The notes: generated by a model not told the origin, from the sequence alone. A stretch of 60,495 nucleotides of DNA from Rhodospirillaceae bacterium (GCA_028819475.1 JAPPLJ010000055.1:11957-72451), one strand, 5' to 3'. Positions 43,069 through 53,946 are shown, numbered from the stretch's first letter. Program-made: numbers and translations.

Positions 43069-43941
43069 TTGGATTTCTGGACCCTGGCCAATGCGGTCGC
43101 GAGCGGTCTGCTGATCGGGCTGGTCTACGGCCTCAGCGCGCTCGGCCTCTCGGTCATTTTCGGCGTCATCCGCATTGTCAACTTCGCCCATGGCGAGATC
43201 ATGGTCATGGGCATGTTCTTTGCGCTGCTGATGTTCCGCTGGCTCGGGCTGGACCCGCTGCTGTCGGTGCCGCTGGCGGCGGCGCTCATGTTCGGTTTCG
43301 GATACGTCCTGCAGCTTGTCGTGGTCAGCCGGGTCTCGCACCTGCCCGAGCACATGCAGTTCCTGCTGCTGGCCGCCATTGCGATCATGATCGTCAGCGC
43401 CCTGCTGCTGATCTTCGGGCCGGACGCTCAGGGCGTGGAAGTCGATTATGCGTGGGACAGCTTCGCGGTCGGCGAGCTGATTATCGACTATCCCAAGATG
43501 TTCGCCGCGATCGGTGCCGTCATCGTCGCCTCCCTGCTGCTCGCCTTCTTCAAATACACCGCGACCGGCAAGGCGATCCGCGCCTGCGCCGACAACCGCA
43601 TGGGGGCGCAGGTCGTCGGCCTCAACGTCAGCCGGCTCTATGCGCTCACCTTCGGCATCGGCGCGGCCTGCCTCGGCGCGGCCGGCGCGATCATCCTGCT
43701 GCTGTTCGAGGTCCATCCCTACCTGGCGCCCGGTTACACCCTGCTCGCCTTCGTGATCGTCATCATCGGCGGCCTCGGCAGCCTGTTCGGCGCGCTGGTC
43801 GGCGGCATCCTGATCGGGGTGTCGGAAGCCCTTGCGGCAGTCCTGTTCCAGCCGTCGATGAAGACCGCCTTCAGCTTCGGCCTGCTGATCCTGATCCTGC
43901 TGCTGCGGCCCCAGGGCCTGCTGGGCAAGGCCGTCCGATGA
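43069..43941 (+). CDS. livH: branched-chain-type ABC permease LivH
   Basis: A 290-residue permease with about eight helices; the LivH core is YGLSALGLSVIFGVIRIVNFAHGEIMVMG and ATGKAIRACADNRMGAQVVGLN with the EAA-like loop. TTG start in 43069. It overlaps livM in ATGA. It pairs with LivM in the inner membrane. Confidence 0.9.
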   Translation: MDFWTLANAVASGLLIGLVYGLSALGLSVIFGVIRIVNFAHGEIMVMGMFFALLMFRWLGLDPLLSVPLAAALMFGFGYVLQLVVVSRVSHLPEHMQFLLLAAIAIMIVSALLLIFGPDAQGVEVDYAWDSFAVGELIIDYPKMFAAIGAVIVASLLLAFFKYTATGKAIRACADNRMGAQVVGLNVSRLYALTFGIGAACLGAAGAIILLLFEVHPYLAPGYTLLAFVIVIIGGLGSLFGALVGGILIGVSEALAAVLFQPSMKTAFSFGLLILILLLRPQGLLGKAVR

Positions 43942-44984
43942 CGCCGGTCCGCCGCTTCTTCGGTCCGCTTTCGCCGGCCGGGCTCTGGCTCGGCGGGGCG
44001 TTCCTCCTGCTGCTCCTGCTGCTGCCCTTCTGGGGCGGGTCCTATGTCATGACGGTCGCCATAACCGTTTTCTACCTGGCGTTGATCGGCCAGTCCTGGA
44101 ACCTGATGCTCGGCTTCGCCGGGCTGCTCTCGATCGGCCACGCCCTGTTCGTCGGCATCGGCGCCTACACCGCGGCCTACCTGTTCGCGGCCATCGGCCT
44201 GCCGCCGGTCGTCGGCATCGTGCCGGCGGTCGGTCTGGCGGTCCTGATGGGGCTGCTCATCGGCTATCTGGGTTTCCGCTTCGCCATCGGCGGGGTCTAT
44301 TTCGCGCTGCTCACCATCGCCTTTGCCGAGTTCGTGCGCATCGTGATCGACCATGTGCCGTGGCTCGGCGCCACCGAAGGCTTCTTCCTGAAAGTGTCGG
44401 AGGCGGACCGGCACGGCATCGACCTGGCGAACCTGCGCGGTGCGCCGGAGATGTACTACTACCTCATCATGGCGCTGGCCCTGGGCGCGCTCGTCCTGTG
44501 CCGTTTCCTGCTGCGCAGCCGGCTCGGCTACTACTGGCAGGCGATCCGCGACGATGCCGAGGCCGCCCAGGCGCTCGGCGTCAACATCCTGCGCTACAAG
44601 ATGTACGCGGTGGCGATCTCCTCCGGCATGGCGGGCGTGGCGGGCGTCTTCTACGCCTTCTACCAGAACAGCCTGTTCCCGGAGATCGTGTTCAACATCG
44701 AGCGCTCCATCGAGGCCACGCTCGGCTCCATCGTCGGCGGGGTCGGCACCCTGTTCGGCCCGATTTTCGGCACCTTCATCCTGACGCCGCTGGGCGAGAT
44801 CGTGACCGAGGCGATCGACCTGCTGAAACACTGGGGCGTGATCGATCCGCAGATCAAGCTGGACGGGCTGAAGCTGCTGATCTGGGGCTTCATCGTCGTG
44901 CTGATCGTGCTGTTCAAGCCGAAAGGCCTGTGGCCCTGGGTGTGCGCCCGGCTGCGCCTGACGCGGCCCGGGGCGGAGGGCTGA
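43938..44984 (+). CDS. livM: branched-chain-type ABC permease LivM
   Basis: A 348-residue permease. Typical LivM elements: QSWNLMLGFAGLLSIGHALFVGIGAY, RFAIGGVYFALLTIAFAEFV and YYWQAIRDDAEAAQALGVN. ATG 43938 is used as it overlaps the livH stop. It completes the permease heterodimer of the operon. Confidence 0.9.
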   Translation: MTPVRRFFGPLSPAGLWLGGAFLLLLLLLPFWGGSYVMTVAITVFYLALIGQSWNLMLGFAGLLSIGHALFVGIGAYTAAYLFAAIGLPPVVGIVPAVGLAVLMGLLIGYLGFRFAIGGVYFALLTIAFAEFVRIVIDHVPWLGATEGFFLKVSEADRHGIDLANLRGAPEMYYYLIMALALGALVLCRFLLRSRLGYYWQAIRDDAEAAQALGVNILRYKMYAVAISSGMAGVAGVFYAFYQNSLFPEIVFNIERSIEATLGSIVGGVGTLFGPIFGTFILTPLGEIVTEAIDLLKHWGVIDPQIKLDGLKLLIWGFIVVLIVLFKPKGLWPWVCARLRLTRPGAEG

Positions 44985-44989
44985 GCGGC

Positions 44990-45711
44990 ATGGCTGCGCT
45001 GCTCCGGGTCGACGGCGTGAGCAAGAGCTTTCGCGGCCTGCTGGCGTTGAACAACGTCTCCTTCGAGGTGTCGGAGCGCGAAATCGCCGCCCTGATCGGG
45101 CCGAACGGCGCCGGCAAGACGACCCTGTTCAACGTGATCGCCGGCGTGTTCCACCCGGACAGCGGATCGGTCCAGCTGGGCGGCGCCGACATCACCGGCC
45201 GGCGGCCCGACGAAATCTGCCATGCCGGGATCGGCCGCACCTTCCAGATCGTCAAGCCTTTCGCCCAGATGACGGTGCTGGAAAATGTCACCGTCGCGGC
45301 CCTGCACGGCGCCGGCACCGTCGCGGAAGCCACGGCGGCGGCGCGCGGTTTCCTGGAAATGCTCGAACTCGATACCCGGGCCGCCCAGCACGCCGCCAAC
45401 CTGACCCTGCCCGACCGCAAGCGCCTGGAGGTCGCAAGGGCGCTCGCGACCGGCCCGCGCCTGCTGCTGCTCGACGAGGTGATGGCCGGCCTGCGGCCCT
45501 CGGAGACCGACCGCATGGTCGCGACGCTGCGCCGGCTGCGCGACGATACCGGGCTCACCATCCTGCTGATCGAGCATGTCATGCGCGCCGTGATGGCGCT
45601 GTCGGAGCACATCACCGTGCTGCATCACGGCGAGAAGATCAGCGAAGGTGCGCCGGAGCGGATCGTGCGCGATCCGGCGGTGCTGGAATGCTATCTCGGG
45701 GACCAGGACCT

Positions 45712-45715
<4 letters not shown>
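44990..45715 (+). CDS. livG: branched-chain-type ABC ATPase LivG
   Basis: A 241-residue ATPase. Walker A GPNGAGKTTLFNV, Walker B LLLLDEVMAGL and switch His in LLIEHVM are visible. The signature motif is degenerate (LTLPDRKRLEVARAL in place of LSGGQ), as is common in LivG proteins, which often read NLPYGDQR. It follows livM by 5 bp and overlaps livF in GTGA. Confidence 0.92.
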
Positions 45716-46419
<704 letters not shown>

Positions 46420-46772
46420 CGCCTGAATGCCGGGGTTGGCTTCTCAGGCGCCTTATAAAGCCGGAGACCGGGAACCCACCCCGAGCCTGTCGAAGAGGCC
46501 ACAGGCAGAGGACTGGCGGTTCGGCCCCCAAACCTCGACCCACCCTCGATTGTCACCCCGGACGGAGCGCAGCGGAGATCCGGGGACCAGGAGCCACAGG
46601 CAATCGCCTTGCGGGTCGGCCCCTGGGCCCCGGATCGGGGTCCGGGGCGGCATAATTGGTTATATTGACCATCGGCGAACGAGCGGTGTTTGCGGGAGGG
46701 GCGGCGCAGACGGGCTTGGCAAGCCTGGCGGGGCCGCCGCATATTCGGGCCGAACCGCAGGGAGCTGCACCG
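46420..46772. other. intergenic stretch rich in dispersed repeats
   Basis: About 350 bp between livF and the acyl-CoA synthetase. It contains a GAGCCTGTCGAAGAGG-type element and a palindromic element at 46554-46585. No gene is supported. Confidence 0.6.
46554..46585 (+). repeat. 32-bp palindromic genomic repeat, copy 1
   Basis: CACCCCGGA, then GGAGCGCAGCGGA, then ATCCGGGG. The same 32-mer with three changes occurs inverted at 57165-57196. Ends are self-complementary (CCCCGGA/TCCGGGG). Confidence 0.65.
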
Positions 46773-48353
46773 ATGAAACCCGGCTATCCGCACTTCGATT
46801 ACGTCGAGGGCGACCCGCGCTATCGGACCGTCGTCGATGCGCTGGACGCCGCCGCCGAACTGGAGCCGGACCGCATCGCGCTGATCTGCGGGGACCGGCA
46901 GATCACCTTCGCCGAATACCGCCGGGCCGTCGCCGGCATGGCGCATCACCTGGCGGGGCGCTACGCGCCGGGCGACCGGATCGCGATGGTCATGGGCAAC
47001 GGGATCGAGACGGCGGTCGCCCTGATGGGCGCCTATGCGGCGCGCATGCAGACGGCGCCGCTCAACCCGGGCTACACCGACCGCGAGCTCGGCCGGCTGA
47101 TCGCCGATGTCGACCCCGCGGCGATCGCCTGTTCGCCGCCCTTCGCGGAGCGGCTCCGGGCGCTTGCCGGCGACGGACCGGAGGACGGGGGGCCGGACGT
47201 GCTGACCGTCGGCGACGGCGGCATCGACATCTGGCCCTGGGCGGCGGACGAAAGCCTGTCGCTACCGGAGGAGCGGCCGCGGCCCGAGGACCGCTGCCTG
47301 ATGTTCTTTACCGGCGGCACGACCGGCCTGCCCAAGGGCGCAGAGCATATTCACCGTTCGCTGGATTTCTTCTGCCGCCAGACCCGCACCATGTGGCAAC
47401 TGGAATATGGCGGCGAGACCGTGCTGAACGTCGCGCCGATGTTCCATATCTGGGGGCACGATTTCACCCTGGTGTTCCCGCTCTACATCCGGGCGACCAT
47501 GGTGATCGTGCCGCAATACCGGCCGGACCTGGTGATCGACGAACTGGTCCGGCATCGCGTCACCGTCTTCGCCGGCGGGCCCGCGGCGATCTTCCTCGGC
47601 CTGCTCGGCTCGGAGGCGATCGCCGACGCCGACCTCAGCGCGCTGCGCCACAGCATGGGCGGCGGCTCTCCCCTCCCCGCCGACCTGCTGGAGCGCTGGC
47701 ACGCGCGCACCGGCAACGAGATCATGGAAGGCTACGGCATGTCGGAGGGCGCGCCGATCTGCCTGAACCCGACCCACGGGACCAAGAAGCGTATGTCGGT
47801 CGGCGCGGTGCCGCCCGAGACGCGGATCGAGATCGTCGACCTGGAAACCGGTACGCAGGTCATGCCGGTCGGCGAGCGCGGCGAAGTCCGGCTGCGCGGC
47901 CCCCAGTTCACCATCGGCTACCGCAACCGGCCGCAAGAGACCGCCGAGGCGATCCGCGACGGCTGGCTCTACACCGGCGACGTCGGCTACCTGGACGAGG
48001 ACGGATACCTGTTCCTGGTCGACCGCAAGAAGGAGATGATCCTGGTCGGCGGCTTCAACGTCTATCCGCGCGAGGTCGACGAGGTGATGATGAGCCACCC
48101 AGCGGTCGCCGAAGCCGCCGCCATCGCCGTGCCCGACGATTTCCTTGGCGAGGCCGTGTGCGTCTATCTCGCCCTGCAGCCCGGCGCGAAGGCCGGCGTC
48201 GAGGACCTGCTGCGCCACGCCGAGGCCAACCTGGCGAAATACAAGCGGCCCAAGATCGTCCGCATCGTCGAGGCCCTGCCCAAGACCGGCCCCGGCAAGA
48301 TCAACAAGCTCGGCCTCAAGGCGATGGAGGCTGAACGGGCGGAGGCACCCTGA
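46773..48353 (+). CDS. acyl-CoA synthetase (AMP-forming)
   Basis: A 526-residue ANL-superfamily ligase. The phosphate loop is MFFTGGTTGLPKGAEH, with the adenylate-forming motif YGMSEGAP, YTGDVGYLDEDGYLFLVDRKKEMI, and the catalytic Lys in GPGKINKLGL. ATG 46773 follows a modest GGGAG site. It probably activates a carboxylic acid taken in by the liv-type transporter or a fatty acid; medium/long-chain and aromatic substrates are all possible. Confidence 0.9.
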   Translation: MKPGYPHFDYVEGDPRYRTVVDALDAAAELEPDRIALICGDRQITFAEYRRAVAGMAHHLAGRYAPGDRIAMVMGNGIETAVALMGAYAARMQTAPLNPGYTDRELGRLIADVDPAAIACSPPFAERLRALAGDGPEDGGPDVLTVGDGGIDIWPWAADESLSLPEERPRPEDRCLMFFTGGTTGLPKGAEHIHRSLDFFCRQTRTMWQLEYGGETVLNVAPMFHIWGHDFTLVFPLYIRATMVIVPQYRPDLVIDELVRHRVTVFAGGPAAIFLGLLGSEAIADADLSALRHSMGGGSPLPADLLERWHARTGNEIMEGYGMSEGAPICLNPTHGTKKRMSVGAVPPETRIEIVDLETGTQVMPVGERGEVRLRGPQFTIGYRNRPQETAEAIRDGWLYTGDVGYLDEDGYLFLVDRKKEMILVGGFNVYPREVDEVMMSHPAVAEAAAIAVPDDFLGEAVCVYLALQPGAKAGVEDLLRHAEANLAKYKRPKIVRIVEALPKTGPGKINKLGLKAMEAERAEAP

Positions 48354-48354
48354 C

Positions 48355-48822
48355 CTACGACACCATGCTGCGCAGCATCCAGGCGGTCTTCTCGTGGACC
48401 TGCATGCGCTGGGTCAGCAGGTCGGCTGTCGGCTCGTCGCTCGCCGCCTCGGCCGCCGGAAAGACCGAGCGGGCCGTGCGGACGACGGCTTCCTGGTCCG
48501 CCACGAGCTGCCGGATCATGTCCTCCGCCGACGGCACGCCGGTCTCCTCGCCGATCGAACTCAGCGCGGCATATTGCGAATAGCTGCCCGGCGCCGGCTC
48601 GCCCAGCGCGCGGATGCGCTCGGCGATCTCGTCCACCGCGGTCGCGAGCTCGGTGTATTGCTGCTCGAACATCAGGTGCAGTGTGTTGAACATCGGGCCC
48701 GTCACGTTCCAGTGGAAATTGTGGGTCTTCAGGTAGAGCGTGTAGGTGTCGGCCAGCAGCCGGGACAGGCCGCCGGCGATCTCCCTGCGCGCTTCGTCGT
48801 CGATGCCGATGTCGATCTTCAT
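48355..48822 (-). CDS. dps: Dps-family ferritin-like DNA-binding protein
   Basis: A 155-residue Dps protein: the ferroxidase/inter-subunit motif is [23 protein letters not shown] with later Asp/Glu in [13 protein letters not shown]. It stores iron and protects DNA in stress. The N-terminus is short, so nonspecific DNA binding by a long Lys-rich tail is not expected. An Irr-type iron box lies at the promoter, consistent with iron-responsive control. Confidence 0.9.
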   Translation of the reverse strand: MKIDIGIDDEARREIAGGLSRLLADTYTLYLKTHNFHWNVTGPMFNTLHLMFEQQYTELATAVDEIAERIRALGEPAPGSYSQYAALSSIGEETGVPSAEDMIRQLVADQEAVVRTARSVFPAAEAASDEPTADLLTQRMQVHEKTAWMLRSMVS

Positions 48823-48838
48823 CGGGGATGCTCCTAAT

Positions 48839-48853
48839 TTAGAAAAGTTCTAA
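48839..48853. promoter_or_regulatory. Irr/ICE-type iron-responsive box before dps
   Basis: TTAGAA-AAG-TTCTAA is a perfect 6-bp inverted repeat with a 3-bp spacer, matching the ICE motif (TTTAGAANNNTTCTAAA) of the alphaproteobacterial Irr regulator. It lies just downstream of a candidate minus-strand promoter with TTGAAA (48890-48885) and TATATC (48866-48861) 18 bp apart, and ends 16 bp before the ATG, a position suited to repression. Confidence 0.7.
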
Positions 48854-49110
48854 GATAAAGGATATATGGGTATCGCGGTTGTCATTTCAAGCCCTGTTCG
48901 CCTCTCGCAGTATGCGACGGTCTGGCCTCCGAGTGTCTAGCATGACTGGGGGGTTCCTACCCGGAGTTTCCCGAGGCCGCGGTGCGGCTCGAAGCTTCGC
49001 GCGCCGCAAATCGGATCGTTCTCGAATCCGGCGATCGCTTTCGTCGGTTAGGCGGCTGACTGACCGAACTGAACAAGGGTATTCTCTGTGACAGGGATAG
49101 GAGAATCCTT

Positions 49111-49926
49111 GTGTCAAATCCCGGTTATCTGCACGAGAAGTGGAAAAGAACGACCGGTCTCGCCGCTTACATCGCCGGGATCGACGTGAACGCACTCTGC
49201 CGCGAATACGAGAAGATCGTTGGGAGTGCGCCCCAGCGGTCCGCCCGAAGCAAGAGTTATTTTGTTGGGCACAGCGGCGTCACATCCTCAGGAAAATCGA
49301 GCAACCGGAGGGAGGAGCATTACGCGATCGCCCTCCGGAACATTGATGTGGCGTGGCCTCAACCCGGTGGAGGAGAGTTCCGCCTGCTCGACTACCAAGT
49401 TCCTCTCAACGCCCGGCAATCCGATCATGGGGTCGGCAAGATCGACCTCGTTGGCGTTACCGACCGCGGACGGCTCATGGTCATTGAGGTGAAAGTCGCA
49501 CCGGATCGCGGCAGCGGCCGAGGCGACACGCCGGTTCTGGCGCTGATGGAGGGGTTGCGGTATGCGGCGATCGCCTGGGCGAATGTCGATGCGATCGCCG
49601 CGGAAGCGAAGAAATGCTTCGGGACGGCGATCGTGAAGGAGCCGCCGGTCGTTCAAATCTTGGCCGACAGCGCTTGGTGGCGCGGCTGGCTGCATATGGC
49701 CGGGAGCACGCGGAACGCTGCCGGCGATTGGGAGGCTCCTTTCGCCCACCTCGTTCGGGCCTCGAACGACAGGCTGGGCATTGAGATTCAATGCTTGGCG
49801 CTGGAAGATGCTAACCTGACCCTGGGGCTTGAGGGCCGTCCCCCAGTCCTCGACCGGGACCCCGCAGCCCACGCAGTTGACATCGAGCGGCGGGTCATCG
49901 GCGCGAAGCTTCACAGGCCGGGGTAG
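49111..49926 (+). CDS. PD-(D/E)XK-like nuclease-fold protein 1
   Basis: A 271-residue protein with a nuclease-type core: GKIDLVGVTDRGRLMVIEVKV shows the Asp, then Glu-x-Lys, spaced as in PD-(D/E)XK enzymes (about residue 110-130), followed by a helix MEGLRYAAIAWANVDAI. GTG 49111 has GGAG upstream. No methyltransferase is near. A restriction-like, repair or defence role is plausible, but no specific family is recognised. The second member of the pair follows 3 bp later. Confidence 0.65.
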   Translation: MSNPGYLHEKWKRTTGLAAYIAGIDVNALCREYEKIVGSAPQRSARSKSYFVGHSGVTSSGKSSNRREEHYAIALRNIDVAWPQPGGGEFRLLDYQVPLNARQSDHGVGKIDLVGVTDRGRLMVIEVKVAPDRGSGRGDTPVLALMEGLRYAAIAWANVDAIAAEAKKCFGTAIVKEPPVVQILADSAWWRGWLHMAGSTRNAAGDWEAPFAHLVRASNDRLGIEIQCLALEDANLTLGLEGRPPVLDRDPAAHAVDIERRVIGAKLHRPG

Positions 49927-49929
49927 ACG

Positions 49930-50700
49930 ATGACCGGACGGTTCCTGCCCGGCGTTCCGGGACCGGAGATCGAGGCCACTTTCAATGCGGCCCCCGGAAA
50001 CGAGATCGAGTCCGGGAAGTTCGACAGTCCGGAATCGTCCGCCGCCCTGGCCGCCAACGCCTTCGGTTTCTTTCTCCTGCGACCGTCGGAATTGCCGGCG
50101 CTGCCGGGTTGCGAAGGCCAAATCTGGCCCGCCCGGTCGCTGAATCTCGAAACGACTGTCCGCTTCCCGTGGTCCGGCGGGCGGCATCCCGTTCTCGACT
50201 GCCTCGTGACGACTCCGTCGGCGCTTATCGGCATCGAGTCCAAACGATTCGAGCCGTACCGGACGAAGCGTGCGCCTTCGTTGAGCGACGCCTACTGGCA
50301 CCCGGTCTGGGGCGAAAACATGAAAGGATACGAAAGCATCCGTGACTATCTGCGGAGCGAGCCGATGCTGTACAACCACCTGGACGCCGCGCAGTTGTTC
50401 AAACACGCCTTCGCGCTTCGGACCGCAGTTCACAGCGACGGCGCCTACAAGGGCCTGACGCCAGTCCTGTTTTATATCTATGCCGAGCCGGCCGTATGGC
50501 CGAAAAGCGGAAATCCCGTGAACAACGAAGCGAAAGCCCGGCACCGGCAGGAAATCGGCCGTTTCGCCACCGCGGTTGCCGGAGACGAGGCGATCTTCGT
50601 TTCCTGCCCCTATCGGCGCCTTCTCGATTGGTGGCGAAACCACGATGACGATGACATTCGCGCCCACGCGGACGCCGTGGCTGCACGTTTTTCGCCCTGA
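49930..50700 (+). CDS. PD-(D/E)XK-like nuclease-fold protein 2
   Basis: A 256-residue protein with HPVLDCLVTTPSALIGIESKRFEPY: Asp then Glu-Ser-Lys at the spacing of a PD-(D/E)XK active site (about residues 85-107). The C-terminal part (GLTPVLFYIYAEP, ARHRQEIGRFATAVAGDEA) looks like the end of a nuclease fold. ATG follows the previous stop by 3 bp, so it is translated with protein 1. The two share no obvious overall identity outside the core, so they are not a simple duplication. Confidence 0.65.
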   Translation: MTGRFLPGVPGPEIEATFNAAPGNEIESGKFDSPESSAALAANAFGFFLLRPSELPALPGCEGQIWPARSLNLETTVRFPWSGGRHPVLDCLVTTPSALIGIESKRFEPYRTKRAPSLSDAYWHPVWGENMKGYESIRDYLRSEPMLYNHLDAAQLFKHAFALRTAVHSDGAYKGLTPVLFYIYAEPAVWPKSGNPVNNEAKARHRQEIGRFATAVAGDEAIFVSCPYRRLLDWWRNHDDDDIRAHADAVAARFSP

Positions 50701-50729
50701 AAGCCCTGCCGATCCGGCCGGGCGGCCCC

Positions 50730-52085
50730 TCACCGCCCGTCGATCAGCTCCCGCGTCAGCCGGCGGTGCTCCGCGAGCGCTTGGGCCATGTCGACCGTGG
50801 CGATCCGGCCTTCGCGGACGACCGGCTTGCCGGCGATGACGGTCCAGGCGGCGCGCGGCGGGCGGCAGAAGACCAGGGCCGCCAGCGGATCCCACTCCGC
50901 CCCGGCCATTGCCGGCTGGTTCAGGTCGTAGGCCGCGAAATCCGCCGCCCTGCCCGGCTCCAGGCTGCCGATGTCGTCGCGGCCGAGGACCGAGGCGCCG
51001 CCCCGCGTGGCGACGCGCAGGGCTTCGCGCGCGGTGAGTTCCGCAGCATTCCCCTTGACCCGCTGCAGCAGCATGGCCTGCCGCGCCTCGCCCAGCAGAT
51101 GGGCATCGTCGTTGGAGGCCGAGCCATCTACGCCGAGGCCGACCTTCACCCCGGCATCGAGCCAGGCGCGCAATGGCGCGATGCCGCTGGCGAGGCGCAT
51201 GTTGGAGCCGGGGCAATGGGCGATGCCGGTGCCGGTCCGGGCGAACAGCGCGGTCTCGGTCTCGTCGAGCCGGACGCAATGGGCGTGCCAGACATCCTCG
51301 CCGGCCCAGCCGACATCCTCGATATAGTCCCCCGGCCGCATGCCGAAGCGTTCGAGGGAATAGTCGATATCCTCGACATTCTCGGCCAGATGGGTGTGCA
51401 GGCGCACGCCGTATTGCCGGGCGAGGACGGCCGATTGGCGCATCAGGTCCTGGCTCACGGTGAAGGGCGAGCACGGCGCGACGGCGACGCGCACCATCGC
51501 CATCGGCTCCGGATCGTGGAAGCTCTCGATGACCCGGATGCTGTCCTTCAGGATGAAGTCCTCGTCCTCGGTCAGGCTGTCCGGCGGCAGGCCGCCCTCG
51601 CTCTCGCCGATGCTCATGGCGCCGCGGGTGGCGTGGAAGCGGAAGCCGAGGTCCACCGCCGCGCCGATCTGGTCGTCCAGCCGCGCGCCGTTGGGAAAGA
51701 GATACAGATGGTCCGACGAGGTCGTGCAGCCGGAAAGCGCCAGCTCCGCCAGCCCGACCAGGGCGGAGATCCGGATATGGTCCGGCCCCATGCGCTGCCA
51801 GATCGGATAGAGGGTCTGCAACCAGCCGAACAAGGGCGCGTTCTGCGCGGCCGGCACCGCCCGGGTCAGGTTCTGGCACAGATGGTGGTGCGTGTTGACC
51901 AGGCCGGGAACGACGACATGGTCGCTCAGGTCGATGATTTCGTCCGCCGTCTGCGGCAGGTCGGAGGACGGCCCGACCTGCTCGATGACGCCGTCGCGGC
52001 AGAACAGGCCGCCGTCGGGAATTTCCGTCCCGGCGTCGTCCATGACCGCCAGGACGCGCGCATTGCGGGCCAGCAGGGTCGGCAC
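50730..52085 (-). CDS. 8-oxoguanine deaminase-like amidohydrolase
   Basis: A 451-residue zinc hydrolase of the amidohydrolase superfamily. Metal ligands HTHHH (NTHHHLCQNLTRAVP), HTHLAENVED and the Asp in GVDGSASND are all visible. The VNTHHHxxQxLTRAVPAAQNAxLFGWL form is typical of 8-oxoguanine/S-adenosylhomocysteine deaminase-type members, with best fit to 8-oxoguanine deaminase. GTG start 1-2 bp after the cobT stop. It may work on damaged or free guanine bases; the linkage to cob genes is not functional in an obvious way. Confidence 0.82.
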   Translation of the reverse strand: MPTLLARNARVLAVMDDAGTEIPDGGLFCRDGVIEQVGPSSDLPQTADEIIDLSDHVVVPGLVNTHHHLCQNLTRAVPAAQNAPLFGWLQTLYPIWQRMGPDHIRISALVGLAELALSGCTTSSDHLYLFPNGARLDDQIGAAVDLGFRFHATRGAMSIGESEGGLPPDSLTEDEDFILKDSIRVIESFHDPEPMAMVRVAVAPCSPFTVSQDLMRQSAVLARQYGVRLHTHLAENVEDIDYSLERFGMRPGDYIEDVGWAGEDVWHAHCVRLDETETALFARTGTGIAHCPGSNMRLASGIAPLRAWLDAGVKVGLGVDGSASNDDAHLLGEARQAMLLQRVKGNAAELTAREALRVATRGGASVLGRDDIGSLEPGRAADFAAYDLNQPAMAGAEWDPLAALVFCRPPRAAWTVIAGKPVVREGRIATVDMAQALAEHRRLTRELIDGR

Positions 52086-52086
52086 G

Positions 52087-53946
52087 TTACGCCGCCCGGC
52101 GCCGCGTCCGTACCGGCGCCGCAGAATCCTCGTCGAACAAGGCCGTCAGCTCGTCCATGATGGTGCCGCCGAGTTGTTCGGCATCCACCAGCGTCACCGC
52201 CCTGCGGTAGTAGCGGGTGACGTCGTGGCCGATGCCGATGGCGAGCAACTGCACCGGCGACATGGCCTCGATCCACTGGATCGTGTCGCGCAGATGCTTC
52301 TCCAGATAGTTGCCGGGATTGACCGACAGGGTGGAATCGTCGACCGGCGCACCGTCGGAAATCACCATCAGGATCTTGCGCCGCTCGGGCCGGCCGATCA
52401 TCCGGTTGTGCGCCCACAGCAGGGCCTCGCCGTCGATATTCTCCTTGAGGATGCCCTCGCGCAGCATCAGGCCGAGATTCTTGCGCGCCCGCCGCCACGG
52501 CGCGTCGGCCGCCTTGTAGACGATGTGGCGCAAATCGTTCAGGCGACCGGGATTGGCCGGCTTGCCGGCTGCGAGCCACGCCTCGCGCGCCTGTCCGCCC
52601 TTCCACGCCCGGGTCGTGAAGCCGAGAATCTCCACCTTGACCGCGCAGCGCTCCAGGGTGCGCGCCAGGATGTCGGCGCTCACCGCCGCCACCGAGATCG
52701 GCCGGCCGCGCATCGAGCCCGAATTGTCGATCAGCAGGGTGACGATGGTGTCGCGGAACTCGATATCGGTCTCCTGCTTGTAGGACAGCGGATCCATCGG
52801 GTTGATGACAACCCGGTCGAGCCGCGCCGTATCCAGGATTCCCTCCTCGAGGTCGAACTCCCACGACCGGTTCTGCTTGGCGAGCAGCTTGCGTTGCAGC
52901 CGGTTGGCCAGCTTTGCGATGACGGTCTGCAGATGCTGGAGTTGCTGGTCCAGATTCTGCCGCAGGCGGGCCAGCTCCTCCGGGTCGCACAGATCTTCGG
53001 CGGCGATGACCTCGTCATGCGCCGTCGACCACACCCGGTAGGCGTTCCGGTCGTCCGGGTTGAGGTTGTGGTCGTGGCGCGGAACCTGGCTCGGGCCCGC
53101 CGGCTCGTCGTCGCCCTCGTCCGACATGTATTCGGCGTCGGCGCCGTCGGAGGTGCCGTCGGCGTCGTCGGTCTCGTCCGACTCCATCGCTTCGGTCGGA
53201 ATGCTGGCATCGGCCGAATCGTCGCCGTCGTCGCTGCCCTGGCTGTCGCTCTCGCCGCCGCCCTGTTCCTGCTCGTCGTCGTCCTCGCTGTCCTGATCCC
53301 GGTCGGACGGCTGGGCGTCGTCCTCCAGATGCAGGTCGCTGATCAGCTTGCGGACCAGCCGGGCGAACTCGTCCTGGTCCTCGACCAGGTCCGAGAGCCG
53401 GTCGAGGTTGCGGCCGATCTGCCGTTCCAGCGTGGCGCGCGCGAGATCGACCATCGTGCGCGCGGCCGGCGGCGGCGGCTGGCCCGTGAAGGCCTCGCGC
53501 GCCAGATAGCCGAGCACTTCCGGCAGGTCCTCTTCGCTGCGCTCGGTGATCCGGTCGAAGCCTTCCTCCCGGCAGCGCTGCTGGTGGGCCGCGGCCAGAT
53601 TCTCGCGCAGGCCGACCATCCGGCGCGCGCCGATCGCCTCGCAGCGCGCCCGTTCCACGCAATCGTAGACCTGCCGGGCCACGTCGGTGCGCGGCATGCG
53701 GCGGATGTGGGTCTCTTCGTCGTGATAGCGCAGCCGCAGGGCGATCGAATCGCTGTGGCCGCGCATTTCCGAGACGTCGATATAGTTCAGGTCGCGCGGC
53801 GGCGGCGCCAGGCGCACCTGGTGGCCGGACGCCTGCGGTCCGTCCTGCGCAAAGGTGACGTTGAGCTCCGGTTCCCGGGAAATGGCGCGCATCGCCGCGC
53901 CGGTTACCTGGAGCAGGACGTCAAGCGGTTCGTTCGGATCTCGCAC
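52087..53946 (-). CDS. cobT: cobaltochelatase subunit CobT
   Basis: A 619-residue subunit of the aerobic cobaltochelatase. The middle (about 205-285) is a highly acidic linker ([20 protein letters not shown]). A C-terminal von Willebrand A domain has the [17 protein letters not shown] and [13 protein letters not shown]. With CobS and CobN it inserts cobalt into hydrogenobyrinate a,c-diamide using ATP. GTG start; 25 bp after cobS. CobN is not in the window. Confidence 0.93.
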   Translation of the reverse strand: MRDPNEPLDVLLQVTGAAMRAISREPELNVTFAQDGPQASGHQVRLAPPPRDLNYIDVSEMRGHSDSIALRLRYHDEETHIRRMPRTDVARQVYDCVERARCEAIGARRMVGLRENLAAAHQQRCREEGFDRITERSEEDLPEVLGYLAREAFTGQPPPPAARTMVDLARATLERQIGRNLDRLSDLVEDQDEFARLVRKLISDLHLEDDAQPSDRDQDSEDDDEQEQGGGESDSQGSDDGDDSADASIPTEAMESDETDDADGTSDGADAEYMSDEGDDEPAGPSQVPRHDHNLNPDDRNAYRVWSTAHDEVIAAEDLCDPEELARLRQNLDQQLQHLQTVIAKLANRLQRKLLAKQNRSWEFDLEEGILDTARLDRVVINPMDPLSYKQETDIEFRDTIVTLLIDNSGSMRGRPISVAAVSADILARTLERCAVKVEILGFTTRAWKGGQAREAWLAAGKPANPGRLNDLRHIVYKAADAPWRRARKNLGLMLREGILKENIDGEALLWAHNRMIGRPERRKILMVISDGAPVDDSTLSVNPGNYLEKHLRDTIQWIEAMSPVQLLAIGIGHDVTRYYRRAVTLVDAEQLGGTIMDELTALFDEDSAAPVRTRRRAA

